From the NCBI GenBank assembly GCA_944474755.1, contig OX104117.1, positions 56,552,964 to 56,616,963 of the forward strand: 64,000 bases of DNA, written 5' to 3'. A program made the translations under genes and the position numbers. This document shows, piece by piece, positions 1 to 13,739 of this stretch. Source of the stretch: Limnoperna fortunei (taxonomy: Eukaryota; Mollusca; Bivalvia; Mytilida; Modiolidae). The notes below the pieces were generated by a model, which saw only the letters and a program-made list of their open reading frames with translations, had not been told where the DNA came from and did not search any database. The first letter of the stretch is position 1; each line of letters starts with the position of its first letter.

Positions 1-635
1 TTGTATGCCAAAAACTGATTAACTGAAACGAGCCAAGAGCCCGAACTCGAAAACGGTTCATCGTACAGTTTCGGACCAAATGTATCAAATGAAGGCCTTG
101 ATGAGAGGAGTATTTTTCCCATTTATTGTCTTCTTCTATCTTTTATAGTTTTTGAGTTGTTATGATAACAAGATTGGAGGCCTAAGGTCGAGGTCACTTC
201 TGAACTTTGACTTTGAGATTTTCTTTAAGGACATGTCACAGGACGATAAATTGTGAAGACCTTTTGTGATTTCGACTTACGGTTTGTGAGTTTTGTGATA
301 AGCGGAGTCTTTGAAACATTCAAGGTATACCGCTCGCCTTCGCTAGTCAGACATTTTTAGTCAAAATATGTCATAAAGTTGTCTCAAAAGTTCCTTTACA
401 TTTGTCACTTTTCAGTTTTCTTATATCTGTTATAGTTTTAGAGATTACGCGATAACAAGGTTTTCGGTGTTTGGGCAGATAACTCTGTAAAGAAAAATGT
501 TTTGATTTCACAGGGTGAATTCTGAATAGACTTTCAGTGTCCAAAACTTGTCGCGAAAGACCAAAAAGATATGTCGCGTACTTTTAAACTGTTTAGTTTT
601 GAAAGTTGGCGGAAAAAAAAAAAGAAAAATTAAAA

Positions 636-2017
636 GGACATTTGTTCAGTAGAACAAATGCACAGGAAGGTCTTTCCCTTGTTATCGTTTCTATAGGAAA
701 AACTGGCGTTAAACGTTAAACAAGAGGCCCCAGAGGGTGAAAATCTATCATTTTACATCGTTATATACCCGTATACCCCCCCCCCCCCACCCCGGGGGTT
801 TCTATTCCATTGTTTCTAGAACGTTCTAATTACAAAATTGAAGAATAAAAAAGGGCCCGGCCCCTCCACCCCAGGGCCAGCATGATTTATTGTTTTTGAC
901 ATGCTGTCCCTGGGTGGAGAGTTGAGCCCTTTTTGGGTTCATAGTTTTATATGCAACTATGATTATATAAAAACCGGGAACCAGTTTTTTTTGTTTATTT
1001 GTTTGTTTGTTTACTTTTCTGTTTTTAATTATATGTTTGGTATTTTAATGACTTTTCTTGACTTGTAGGGGAAGAGAAAGAGATTTATAGTAAAAGGCAA
1101 AGAAATGAACTAGATGGAGTCACGTGACATTGTTATATAATATCACGGAGATAGTTTTATTTTATCACAACAGGGAGTTACGATGGTATGAACGGACCTA
1201 TATACGACATCTTTAATCTCAGTGATTGTTTATTTCAGGACGACACGGCACGGATTTTTATCAACGGAGCAAGCCGACAATAAATAAAAGACTTTTTAAA
1301 TTTATTTCAGAGAAATTTCACACTGTAAAATAATTACACGAGGCACGTAGCAGACGATGGAATACACAAAAAAGTGACGTCGGAAATTGTTTCAATTTGT
1401 TATTGTTTCAGGTAAAATGCAGTTCGGACAGTTAGAACAACTGGTTGACACACGATTTACACTGTCATTCACTGACGATGGCTGAAACGGACATCACGAC
1501 AGACGAAATTTACGTGGCTGGGGGGAGGGGTGGTCACGTGTTTAGATGTGGGATTTTAAGGATTTATTGACTCGTACACCTTACGGGGAGACATTTTTAG
1601 ACTGAAATCGACATTCTAAAGCGAATGGCGAGGGTTTCAAACAGCTGGGATGCATCGTTTTTCGGGAAATTACGATTTTTACATAAAAAGTGGTGTTGGA
1701 CTTGCACGACTGGTAACTTTTTACTGGTTGCGCCCAGCGATTTTCTACCTATCGACAATTCGAGGACATCGATCCCAGATGCGATCGGCGTCCACTTTAT
1801 TGTACCATTTTGTGTGCCTTAGGAGGAGATGTGATAACAACGTTTTCATGGGGGGTCCCTGCCACGCCCTCATTTTTGAAGGGGCGTGCTAACAGGGTGA
1901 ATGGGAGAAAGCCCACGGGGTATCCATCACACCGCCAAATTTTCAGCTCGATCGGATAAGAAACTTTTTGGCAGCACTAAATTGAATTTTAGATCGGAAG
2001 AAAAGTAATAATAATAA
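636..2017 (+). repeat. Beta unit, copy 1
   Basis: Begins with the 5' hairpin (arms 639-647 and 652-660) and tag AAGGTCTTTCCC (667-678). It carries a C-rich run (~775-800), a strong internal stem-loop (848-932) and a tail TTTTCAGCTCGATCGGATAA then AAGTAATAATAATAA. The tail resembles the tails of the intron-5 array units. Open frames of 65 and 80 codons inside (1625-1892) resemble nothing I recognise. Confidence 0.85.
848..932 (+). repeat. Long stem-loop inside beta unit
   Basis: About 35-bp imperfect arms: AAAAAGGGC..CTCCACCCCAGGG..CAGCATG pairs with CATGCTG..CCCTGGGTGGAG..GCCCTTTTT across a loop of ~15 nt. It recurs in each beta unit, so four copies are present in the window. Confidence 0.8.
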
Positions 2018-3066
2018 GATAGGGCTAATTGTTCAAGAACAATTAGAAAGGTCTTTCCCAGATACCTTTATGAAATTAATTTTTCTTCATCTCTTGTTGT
2101 GAACTTGACTACATAAGTTACTGAACCATTTTTTAGGCGGAATAGACTATTTCTGTGGTCCTGAGTAAAAAAATACATGGTTGTCAAGGACTTTCGTGGC
2201 CGTTGCTAAGGACAAAATGCTACTTCCGGTTGTAAAATGACATGTTTCAGTAAAGTACATCATCCTGATTTAAAAAATATATGGTTGCTAAGGACTTTTT
2301 GTAATGGAGACCTGGTTGCTATGGTATGACCTTGACCTGTGACCTTTAAATTTGGGCTCAAATTGAAGGCCTTTACTTGATGATCATGTTAAACCTATAT
2401 GTTTACTATATTATCTGTAACGGTTTTCAAGTTGTATGCCAAAAACTGATTAACTGAAACGAGCCAAGAGCCCGAACTCGAAAACGGTTCATCGTACAGT
2501 TTCGGACCAAATGTATCAAATGAAGGCCTTGATGAGAGGAGTATTTTTCCCATTTATTGTCTTCTTCTATCTTTTATAGTTTTTGAGTTGTTATGATAAC
2601 AAGATTGGAGGCCTAAGGTCGAGGTCACTTCTGAACTTTGACTTTGAGATTTTCTTTAAGGACATGTCACAGGACGATAAATTGTGAAGACCTTTTGTGA
2701 TTTCGACTTACGGTTTGTGAGTTTTGTGATAAGCGGAGTCTTTGAAACATTCAAGGTATACCGCTCGCCTTCGCTAGTCAGACATTTTTAGTCAAAATAT
2801 GTCATAAAGTTGTCTCAAAAGTTCCTTTACATTTGTCACTTTTCAGTTTTCTTATATCTGTTATAGTTTTAGAGATTACGCGATAACAAGGTTTTCGGTG
2901 TTTGGGCAGATAACTCTGTAAAGAAAAATGTTTTGATTTCACAGGGTGAATTCTGAATAGACTTTCAGTGTCCAAAACTTGTCGCGAAAGACCAAAAAGA
3001 TATGTCGCGTACTTTTAAACTGTTTAGTTTTGAAAGTTGGCGGAAAAAAAAAAAGAAAAATTAAAA

Positions 3067-4447
3067 GGACATTTGTTCAGTAGAACAAATGCACAGGAAG
3101 GTCTTTCCCTTGTTATCGTTTCTATAGGAAAAACTGGCGTTAAACGTTAAACAAGAGGCCCCAGAGGGTGAAAATCTATCATTTTACATCGTTATATACC
3201 CGTATACCCCCCCCCCCCACCCCGGGGGTTTCTATTCCATTGTTTCTAGAACGTTCTAATTACAAAATTGAAGAATAAAAAAGGGCCCGGCCCCTCCACC
3301 CCAGGGCCAGCATGATTTATTGTTTTTGACATGCTGTCCCTGGGTGGAGAGTTGAGCCCTTTTTGGGTTCATAGTTTTATATGCAACTATGATTATATAA
3401 AAACCGGGAACCAGTTTTTTTTGTTTATTTGTTTGTTTGTTTACTTTTCTGTTTTTAATTATATGTTTGGTATTTTAATGACTTTTCTTGACTTGTAGGG
3501 GAAGAGAAAGAGATTTATAGTAAAAGGCAAAGAAATGAACTAGATGGAGTCACGTGACATTGTTATATAATATCACGGAGATAGTTTTATTTTATCACAA
3601 CAGGGAGTTACGATGGTATGAACGGACCTATATACGACATCTTTAATCTCAGTGATTGTTTATTTCAGGACGACACGGCACGGATTTTTATCAACGGAGC
3701 AAGCCGACAATAAATAAAAGACTTTTTAAATTTATTTCAGAGAAATTTCACACTGTAAAATAATTACACGAGGCACGTAGCAGACGATGGAATACACAAA
3801 AAAGTGACGTCGGAAATTGTTTCAATTTGTTATTGTTTCAGGTAAAATGCAGTTCGGACAGTTAGAACAACTGGTTGACACACGATTTACACTGTCATTC
3901 ACTGACGATGGCTGAAACGGACATCACGACAGACGAAATTTACGTGGCTGGGGGGAGGGGTGGTCACGTGTTTCAATGTGGGATTTTAAGGATTTATTGA
4001 CTCGTACACCTTACGGGGAGACATTTTTAGACTGAAATCGACATTCTAAAGCGAATGGCGAGGGTTTCAAACAGCTGGGATGCATCGTTTTTCGGGAAAT
4101 TACGATTTTTACATAAAAAGTGGTGTTGGACTTGCACGACTGGTAACTTTTTACTGGTTGCGCCCAGCGATTTTCTACCTATCGACAATTCGAGGACATC
4201 GATCCCAGATGCGATCGGCGTCCACTTTATTGTACCATTTTGTGTGCCTTAGGAGGAGATGTGATAACAACGTTTTCATGGGGGGTCCCTGCCACGCCCT
4301 CATTTTTGAAGGGGCGTGCTAACAGGGTGAATGGGAGAAAGCCCACGGGGTATCCATCACACCGCCAAATTTTCAGCTCGATCGGATAAGAAACTTTTTG
4401 GCAGCACTAAATTGAATTTTAGATCGGAAGAAAAGTAATAATAATAA
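3067..4447 (+). repeat. Beta unit, copy 2
   Basis: Same sequence as copy 1 except for the C-run length and one visible change near 3974 (TTTCAATG where copy 1 has TTTAGATG). Confidence 0.85.
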
Positions 4448-5496
4448 GATAGGGCTAATTGTTCAAGAACAATTAGAAAGGTCTTTCCCAGATACCTTTA
4501 TGAAATTAATTTTTCTTCATCTCTTGTTGTGAACTTGACTACATAAGTTACTGAACCATTTTTTAGGCGGAATAGACTATTTCTGTGGTCCTGAGTAAAA
4601 AAATACATGGTTGTCAAGGACTTTCGTGGCCGTTGCTAAGGACAAAATGCTACTTCCGGTTGTAAAATGACATGTTTCAGTAAAGTACATCATCCTGATT
4701 TAAAAAATATATGGTTGCTAAGGACTTTTTGTAATGGAGACCTGGTTGCTATGGTATGACCTTGACCTGTGACCTTTAAATTTGGGCTCAAATTGAAGGC
4801 CTTTACTTGATGATCATGTTAAACCTATATGTTTACTATATTATCTGTAACGGTTTTCAAGTTGTATGCCAAAAACTGATTAACTGAAACGAGCCAAGAG
4901 CCCGAACTCGAAAACGGTTCATCGTACAGTTTCGGACCAAATGTATCAAATGAAGGCCTTGATGAGAGGAGTATTTTTCCCATTTATTGTCTTCTTCTAT
5001 CTTTTATAGTTTTTGAGTTGTTATGATAACAAGATTGGAGGCCTAAGGTCGAGGTCACTTCTGAACTTTGACTTTGAGATTTTCTTTAAGGACATGTCAC
5101 AGGACGATAAATTGTGAAGACCTTTTGTGATTTCGACTTACGGTTTGTGAGTTTTGTGATAAGCGGAGTCTTTGAAACATTCAAGGTATACCGCTCGCCT
5201 TCGCTAGTCAGACATTTTTAGTCAAAATATGTCATAAAGTTGTCTCAAAAGTTCCTTTACATTTGTCACTTTTCAGTTTTCTTATATCTGTTATAGTTTT
5301 AGAGATTACGCGATAACAAGGTTTTCGGTGTTTGGGCAGATAACTCTGTAAAGAAAAATGTTTTGATTTCACAGGGTGAATTCTGAATAGACTTTCAGTG
5401 TCCAAAACTTGTCGCGAAAGACCAAAAAGATATGTCGCGTACTTTTAAACTGTTTAGTTTTGAAAGTTGGCGGAAAAAAAAAAAGAAAAATTAAAA

Positions 5497-6878
5497 GGAC
5501 ATTTGTTCAGTAGAACAAATGCACAGGAAGGTCTTTCCCTTGTTATCGTTTCTATAGGAAAAACTGGCGTTAAACGTTAAACAAGAGGCCCCAGAGGGTG
5601 AAAATCTATCATTTTACATCGTTATATACCCGTATACCCCCCCCCCCCCACCCCGGGGGTTTCTATTCCATTGTTTCTAGAACGTTCTAATTACAAAATT
5701 GAAGAATAAAAAAGGGCCCGGCCCCTCCACCCCAGGGCCAGCATGATTTATTGTTTTTGACATGCTGTCCCTGGGTGGAGAGTTGAGCCCTTTTTGGGTT
5801 CATAGTTTTATATGCAACTATGATTATATAAAAACCGGGAACCAGTTTTTTTTGTTTATTTGTTTGTTTGTTTACTTTTCTGTTTTTAATTATATGTTTG
5901 GTATTTTAATGACTTTTCTTGACTTGTAGGGGAAGAGAAAGAGATTTATAGTAAAAGGCAAAGAAATGAACTAGATGGAGTCACGTGACATTGTTATATA
6001 ATATCACGGAGATAGTTTTATTTTATCACAACAGGGAGTTACGATGGTATGAACGGACCTATATACGACATCTTTAATCTCAGTGATTGTTTATTTCAGG
6101 ACGACACGGCACGGATTTTTATCAACGGAGCAAGCCGACAATAAATAAAAGACTTTTTAAATTTATTTCAGAGAAATTTCACACTGTAAAATAATTACAC
6201 GAGGCACGTAGCAGACGATGGAATACACAAAAAAGTGACGTCGGAAATTGTTTCAATTTGTTATTGTTTCAGGTAAAATGCAGTTCGGACAGTTAGAACA
6301 ACTGGTTGACACACGATTTACACTGTCATTCACTGACGATGGCTGAAACGGACATCACGACAGACGAAATTTACGTGGCTGGGGGGAGGGGTGGTCACGT
6401 GTTTACATGTGGGATTTTAAGGATTTATTGACTCGTACACCTTACGGGGAGACATTTTTAGACTGAAATCGACATTCTAAAGCGAATGGCGAGGGTTTCA
6501 AACAGCTGGGATGCATCGTTTTTCGGGAAATTACGATTTTTACATAAAAAGTGGTGTTGGACTTGCACGACTGGTAACTTTTTACTGGTTGCGCCCAGCG
6601 ATTTTCTACCTATCGACAATTCGAGGACATCGATCCCAGATGCGATCGGCGTCCACTTTATTGTACCATTTTGTGTGCCTTAGGAGGAGATGTGATAACA
6701 ACGTTTTCATGGGGGGTCCCTGCCACGCCCTCATTTTTGAAGGGGCGTGCTAACAGGGTGAATGGGAGAAAGCCCACGGGGTATCCATCACACCGCCAAA
6801 TTTTCAGCTCGATCGGATAAGAAACTTTTTGGCAGCACTAAATTGAATTTTAGATCGGAAGAAAAGTAATAATAATAA
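5497..6878 (+). repeat. Beta unit, copy 3
   Basis: Near-identical to copies 1 and 2. It reads TTTACATG at about 6403, again differing only at that variable site and in the C-run. Confidence 0.85.
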
Positions 6879-7927
6879 GATAGGGCTAATTGTTCAAGAA
6901 CAATTAGAAAGGTCTTTCCCAGATACCTTTATGAAATTAATTTTTCTTCATCTCTTGTTGTGAACTTGACTACATAAGTTACTGAACCATTTTTTAGGCG
7001 GAATAGACTATTTCTGTGGTCCTGAGTAAAAAAATACATGGTTGTCAAGGACTTTCGTGGCCGTTGCTAAGGACAAAATGCTACTTCCGGTTGTAAAATG
7101 ACATGTTTCAGTAAAGTACATCATCCTGATTTAAAAAATATATGGTTGCTAAGGACTTTTTGTAATGGAGACCTGGTTGCTATGGTATGACCTTGACCTG
7201 TGACCTTTAAATTTGGGCTCAAATTGAAGGCCTTTACTTGATGATCATGTTAAACCTATATGTTTACTATATTATCTGTAACGGTTTTCAAGTTGTATGC
7301 CAAAAACTGATTAACTGAAACGAGCCAAGAGCCCGAACTCGAAAACGGTTCATCGTACAGTTTCGGACCAAATGTATCAAATGAAGGCCTTGATGAGAGG
7401 AGTATTTTTCCCATTTATTGTCTTCTTCTATCTTTTATAGTTTTTGAGTTGTTATGATAACAAGATTGGAGGCCTAAGGTCGAGGTCACTTCTGAACTTT
7501 GACTTTGAGATTTTCTTTAAGGACATGTCACAGGACGATAAATTGTGAAGACCTTTTGTGATTTCGACTTACGGTTTGTGAGTTTTGTGATAAGCGGAGT
7601 CTTTGAAACATTCAAGGTATACCGCTCGCCTTCGCTAGTCAGACATTTTTAGTCAAAATATGTCATAAAGTTGTCTCAAAAGTTCCTTTACATTTGTCAC
7701 TTTTCAGTTTTCTTATATCTGTTATAGTTTTAGAGATTACGCGATAACAAGGTTTTCGGTGTTTGGGCAGATAACTCTGTAAAGAAAAATGTTTTGATTT
7801 CACAGGGTGAATTCTGAATAGACTTTCAGTGTCCAAAACTTGTCGCGAAAGACCAAAAAGATATGTCGCGTACTTTTAAACTGTTTAGTTTTGAAAGTTG
7901 GCGGAAAAAAAAAAAGAAAAATTAAAA

Positions 7928-9308
7928 GGACATTTGTTCAGTAGAACAAATGCACAGGAAGGTCTTTCCCTTGTTATCGTTTCTATAGGAAAAACTGGCG
8001 TTAAACGTTAAACAAGAGGCCCCAGAGGGTGAAAATCTATCATTTTACATCGTTATATACCCGTATACCCCCCCCCCCCACCCCGGGGGTTTCTATTCCA
8101 TTGTTTCTAGAACGTTCTAATTACAAAATTGAAGAATAAAAAAGGGCCCGGCCCCTCCACCCCAGGGCCAGCATGATTTATTGTTTTTGACATGCTGTCC
8201 CTGGGTGGAGAGTTGAGCCCTTTTTGGGTTCATAGTTTTATATGCAACTATGATTATATAAAAACCGGGAACCAGTTTTTTTTGTTTATTTGTTTGTTTG
8301 TTTACTTTTCTGTTTTTAATTATATGTTTGGTATTTTAATGACTTTTCTTGACTTGTAGGGGAAGAGAAAGAGATTTATAGTAAAAGGCAAAGAAATGAA
8401 CTAGATGGAGTCACGTGACATTGTTATATAATATCACGGAGATAGTTTTATTTTATCACAACAGGGAGTTACGATGGTATGAACGGACCTATATACGACA
8501 TCTTTAATCTCAGTGATTGTTTATTTCAGGACGACACGGCACGGATTTTTATCAACGGAGCAAGCCGACAATAAATAAAAGACTTTTTAAATTTATTTCA
8601 GAGAAATTTCACACTGTAAAATAATTACACGAGGCACGTAGCAGACGATGGAATACACAAAAAAGTGACGTCGGAAATTGTTTCAATTTGTTATTGTTTC
8701 AGGTAAAATGCAGTTCGGACAGTTAGAACAACTGGTTGACACACGATTTACACTGTCATTCACTGACGATGGCTGAAACGGACATCACGACAGACGAAAT
8801 TTACGTGGCTGGGGGGAGGGGTGGTCACGTGTTTAGATGTGGGATTTTAAGGATTTATTGACTCGTACACCTTACGGGGAGACATTTTTAGACTGAAATC
8901 GACATTCTAAAGCGAATGGCGAGGGTTTCAAACAGCTGGGATGCATCGTTTTTCGGGAAATTACGATTTTTACATAAAAAGTGGTGTTGGACTTGCACGA
9001 CTGGTAACTTTTTACTGGTTGCGCCCAGCGATTTTCTACCTATCGACAATTCGAGGACATCGATCCCAGATGCGATCGGCGTCCACTTTATTGTACCATT
9101 TTGTGTGCCTTAGGAGGAGATGTGATAACAACGTTTTCATGGGGGGTCCCTGCCACGCCCTCATTTTTGACGGGGCGTGCTAACAGGGTGAATGGGAGAA
9201 AGCCCACGGGGTATCCATCACACCGCCAAATTTTCAGCTCGATCGGATAAGAAACTTTTTGGCAGCACTAAATTGAATTTTAGATCGGAAGAAAAGTAAT
9301 AATAATAA
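7928..9308 (+). repeat. Beta unit, copy 4 (last)
   Basis: Near-identical to the others. One substitution at about 9171 (GACGGGG for GAAGGGG) changes the short open frame. After this copy the array continues with alpha segments only. Confidence 0.85.
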
Positions 9309-12300
9309 GATAGGGCTAATTGTTCAAGAACAATTAGAAAGGTCTTTCCCAGATACCTTTATGAAATTAATTTTTCTTCATCTCTTGTTGTGAACTTGAC
9401 TACATAAGTTACTGAACCATTTTTTAGGCGGAATAGACTATTTCTGTGGTCCTGAGTAAAAAAATACATGGTTGTCAAGGACTTTCGTGGCCGTTGCTAA
9501 GGACAAAATGCTACTTCCGGTTGTAAAATGACATGTTTCAGTAAAGTACATCATCCTGATTTAAAAAATATATGGTTGCTAAGGACTTTTTGTAATGGAG
9601 ACCTGGTTGCTATGGTATGACCTTGACCTGTGACCTTTAAATTTGGGCTCAAATTGAAGGCCTTTACTTGATGATCATGTTAAACCTATATGTTTACTAT
9701 ATTATCTGTAACGGTTTTCAAGTTGTATGCCAAAAACTGATTAACTGAAACGAGCCAAGAGCCCGAACTCGAAAACGGTTCATCGTACAGTTTCGGACCA
9801 AATGTATCAAATGAAGGCCTTGATGAGAGGAGTATTTTTCCCATTTATTGTCTTCTTCTATCTTTTATAGTTTTTGAGTTGTTATGATAACAAGATTGGA
9901 GGCCTAAGGTCGAGGTCACTTCTGAACTTTGACTTTGAGATTTTCTTTAAGGACATGTCATAGGACGATAAATGGTGAAGACCTTTTGTGATTTCGACTT
10001 ACGGTTTGTGAGTTTTTGTGATAAGCGGAGTCCTTGAAACATTCAAGGTATACCGCTCACCTTCGCTAGTCAGAAATTTTTAGCCAAAATATGTCATAAA
10101 GTTGTCCCAAAAGTTCCTTAACATTTGTCACTTTTTAGTTTTCTTGTATCTGTTATAGTTCCAGAGATTACGCGATAACAAGGTTTTCGGTGTTTGGGCA
10201 GATAACTCCGTAAAGAAAAATGTTTCGATTTCACAGGGTGAATTCCGAATAGACTTTCAGTGCCCAAACCTTGTCGCGAAAGACCAAAAAGATATGTCGC
10301 GTAGTTTTTAAACTGTTTGGGTTTGAAAGTTGGCGGAAAAAAAAAATAAAAAAAAAGATAGGGCTAATTGTTCAAGAACAATTAGAAAGGTCTTTCCCAG
10401 ATACCTTTATGAAATTAATTTTTCTTCATCTCTTGTTGTGAACTTGACTACATAAGTTACTGAACCATTTTTTAGGCGGAATTGACTATTTCTGTGGTCC
10501 TGAGTAAAGAAATACATGGTTGTCAAGGACTTTCGTGGCCGTTGCTAAGGACAAAATGCCACTTCCGGTTGTAAAATGACATATTTCAGTAAAGTACATC
10601 ATCCTGATTTAAAAAATATATGGTTGCTAAGGACTTTTTGTAATGGTGACCTGGTTGCTATGGTATGACCTTGATCTGTGACCTTTGAATTTGGGCTCAA
10701 ATTGAAGGCCTTTACTTGATGGTTATGTTAAACCTATATGTTTACTATATTATCTGTAACGGTTTTCAAGTTGTATGCCCAAAACTGATTAACCGAAATG
10801 AGTCAAGAGCCCGAACTCGAAAATGGTTCATCGCACAGTTTCGGACCAAATGTATCAAATGAAGGCCTTGATGAGAGGAGTATTTTTCCCATTTATTGTC
10901 TTCTTCTATCTTTTATAGTTTTCGAGTTGTAATGATAACAAGATTGGAGACCTAAGGTCGAGGTCACTTCTAAACTTTGACTTTGAGATTTTCTTTAAGG
11001 ACATGTCATAGGACAATAAATGGTGAAGACCTTTTGTGATTTTGACTTACGGTTTGTGAGTTTTTGTGATAAGCGGAGTCCTTGAAACATTCAAGGTATA
11101 CCGCTCGCCTTCGCTAGTCAGAAATTTTTAGCCAAAATATGTCATAAAGTTGTCCCAAAAGTTCCTTAACTTTTGTCACTTTTTAGTTTTCTTGTATCTG
11201 TTATAGTTCCAGAGATTACGCGATAACAAGGTTTTTGGTGTTTGGGCAGATAACTCCGTAAAGAAAAATGTTTCGATTTCACAGGGTGAATTCCGAATAG
11301 ACTTTCAGTGTCCAAATCTTGTCGCGAAAGACCAAAATGATATGTCGCGTACTTTTTAAACTGTTTGGGTTTGAAAGTTGGCGGAAAAAAAAAATAAAAA
11401 AAAAGATAGGGCTAATTGTTCAAGAACAATTAGAAAGGTCTTTCCCAGATACCTTTATGAAATTAATTTTTCTTCATCTCTTGTTGTGAACTTGACTACA
11501 TAAGTTACTGAACCATTTTTTAGGCGGAATAGACTATTTCTGTGGTCCTGAGTAAAAAAATACATGGTTGTCAAGGACTTTCGTGGCCGTTGCTAAGGAC
11601 AAAATGCTACTGCTGGTTGTAAAATGACATGTTTCATTAAAGTACATCATCCTGATTTAAAAAATATATGGTTGCTAAGGACTTTTTGTAATGGAGACCT
11701 GGTTGCTATGGTATGACCTTGACCTGTGACCTTTAAATTTGGGCTCAAATTGAAGGCCTTTACTTGATGATCATGTTAAACCTATATGTTTACTATATTA
11801 TCTGTAACGGTTTTCAAGTTGTATGCCAAAAACTGATTAACTGAAACGAGCCAAGAGCCCGAACTCGAAAACGGTTCATCGTACAGTTTCGGACCAAATG
11901 TATCAAATGAAGGCCTTGATGAGAGGAGTATTTTTCCCATTTATTGTCTTCTTCTATCTTTTATAGTTTTTGAGTTGTTATGATAACAAGATTGGAGGCC
12001 TAAGGTCGAGGTCACTTCTGAACTTTGACTTTGAGATTTTCTTTAAGAACATGTCACAGGACGGCAAATGGTGAAGACCTTAGGTGATTTCAACTTACGG
12101 TTTGTGAGTTTTTGTGATAAGCGGAGTCCTTGAAACATTCAAGGTATACCGCTCGCCTTCGCTAGTCAGAAATTTTTAGCCAAAATATGTCATTAAGTTG
12201 TCCCAAAAGTTCCTTAACATTTGTCACTTTTTAGTTTTCTTGTATCTGTTATAGTTCCAGAGATTACGCGATAACAAGGTTTTCGGTGTTTGGGCAGATA

Positions 12301-12472
12301 ACTCCGTTAAGAAAAATGTTTCGATTTCACAGGGTGAATTCCGAATAGACTTTCAGTGCCCAAACCTTGTCGCGAAAGACCAAAAAGATATGTCGCGTAG
12401 TTTTTAAACTGTTTGGTTTTGAAAGTTGGCGGAAAAAAAAAAAAAAAATAATAATAATCCGAACAAAAACAA

Positions 12473-12506
12473 TAAGGTCTTCCCACTGGAAGTGGGAAAG
12501 ACCTTA
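12473..12506. repeat. A-type hairpin cassette 1
   Basis: Leader AATCCGAACAAAAACAA, then left arm TAAGGTCTTCCCACT and right arm AGTGGGAAAGACCTTA. The left arm lacks one T relative to the right. The 5' tag of alpha and beta units (AAGGTCTTTCCCA) matches the complement of the right arm. Confidence 0.9.
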
Positions 12507-12529
12507 ATAATAATCAAAGCAAAAGCAAG

Positions 12530-12562
12530 AAGGTCTTCCCACTGGAAGTGGGAAAGACCTTA
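12530..12562. repeat. A-type hairpin cassette 2
   Basis: Same hairpin as cassette 1 with a different leader (AATCAAAGCAAAAGCAAG). It abuts the next alpha unit. Confidence 0.9.
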
Positions 12563-13632
12563 AAGATAGGGCTAATTGTTCAAGAACAATTAGAAAGGTC
12601 TTTCCCAGATACCTTTATAAAATTAATTTTTCTTCATCTCTTGTTGTAAACTTGACTACCTAAGTTTCTGAACCATTTTTTAGGCGGAATAGACTATTTC
12701 TGTGGTCCTGAGTAAAAAAATACATGGTTGTCAAGGACTTTCGTTGCCGTTGCTAAGGACAAAATGCCACTTCCGGTTGTAAAATGACATATTTCAGTAA
12801 AGTACATCATCCTGATTTAAAAAATATATGGTTGCTAAGGACTTTTTGTAATGGTGACCTGGTTGCTTTGGTATGACCTTGACCTGTGACCTTTGAATTT
12901 GGGCTCAAATTGAAGGCCTTCACTTGATGATCATGTTAAACCTATATGTTTACTATATTATCTGTAACGGTTTTCAAGTTGTATGCCAAAAACTGATTAA
13001 CCGAAATGAGCCAAGAGCCCGAACTCGAAAACGGTTCATCGCACAGTTTCGGACCAAATGTATCAAATGAAGGCCTTGATGAGAGGAGTATTTTTCCCAT
13101 TTATTGTCTTCTTCTATCTTTTATAGTTTTCGAGTTGTAATGATAACAAGATTGGAGGCCTAAGGTCGAGGTCACTTCTTAACTTTGACTTTGAGATTTT
13201 CTTTAAGGACATGTCACAGGAGAATAAATGGTGATGACCTTTTGTGATTTCGACTTACGGTTTGTGAGTTTTTGTGATAAGCGGAGTCCTTGAAACATTC
13301 AAGGGATACCGCTCGCCTTCGCTAGTCAGAAATTTTTAGCCAAAATATGTCATAAAGTTGTCCCAAAAGTTCCTTAACATTTGTCACTTTTAAGTTTTCT
13401 AGTATCTGTTAGAGTTCCAGAGATTACGCGATAACAAGGTTTTCGGTGTTTGGGCAGATAACTACGTAAAGAAAAATGTCTCGGTTTCACAGGGTGAATT
13501 TCGAATAGACTTTCAGTGCCCAAAGCTTGTCGCGAAAGACCAAATTGATATGTCGCGTACTTTTTAAACTGTTTGGTTTTGAAGTTGGCGGAAAAAAAAA
13601 AGAAAAAAGAAAAAGAATCCGAACAAAAACAA

Positions 13633-13666
13633 TAAGGTCTTCCCACTGGAAGTGGGAAAGACCTTA
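13633..13666. repeat. A-type hairpin cassette 3
   Basis: Leader AATCCGAACAAAAACAA plus the AAGGTCTT hairpin. First of three in tandem at the satellite's end. Confidence 0.9.
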
Positions 13667-13685
13667 ATAATCCGAACAAAAACAA

Positions 13686-13719
13686 TAAGGTCTTCCCACT
13701 GGAAGTGGGAAAGACCTTA
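13686..13719. repeat. A-type hairpin cassette 4
   Basis: Identical hairpin and leader to cassette 3, 53 bp downstream of it. Confidence 0.9.
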
Positions 13720-13739
13720 ATAATCAAAGCAAAAGCAAG

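Noticed and set aside
1625..1892. 65- and 80-codon frames repeated four times
   Set aside because: They overlap each other in different frames. Identity across copies reflects nucleotide identity of the satellite, and no homology was recognised.
13374..13727. 117-codon minus-strand frame
   Set aside because: It runs through the hairpin cassettes and a poly-A stretch; a repeat artefact.
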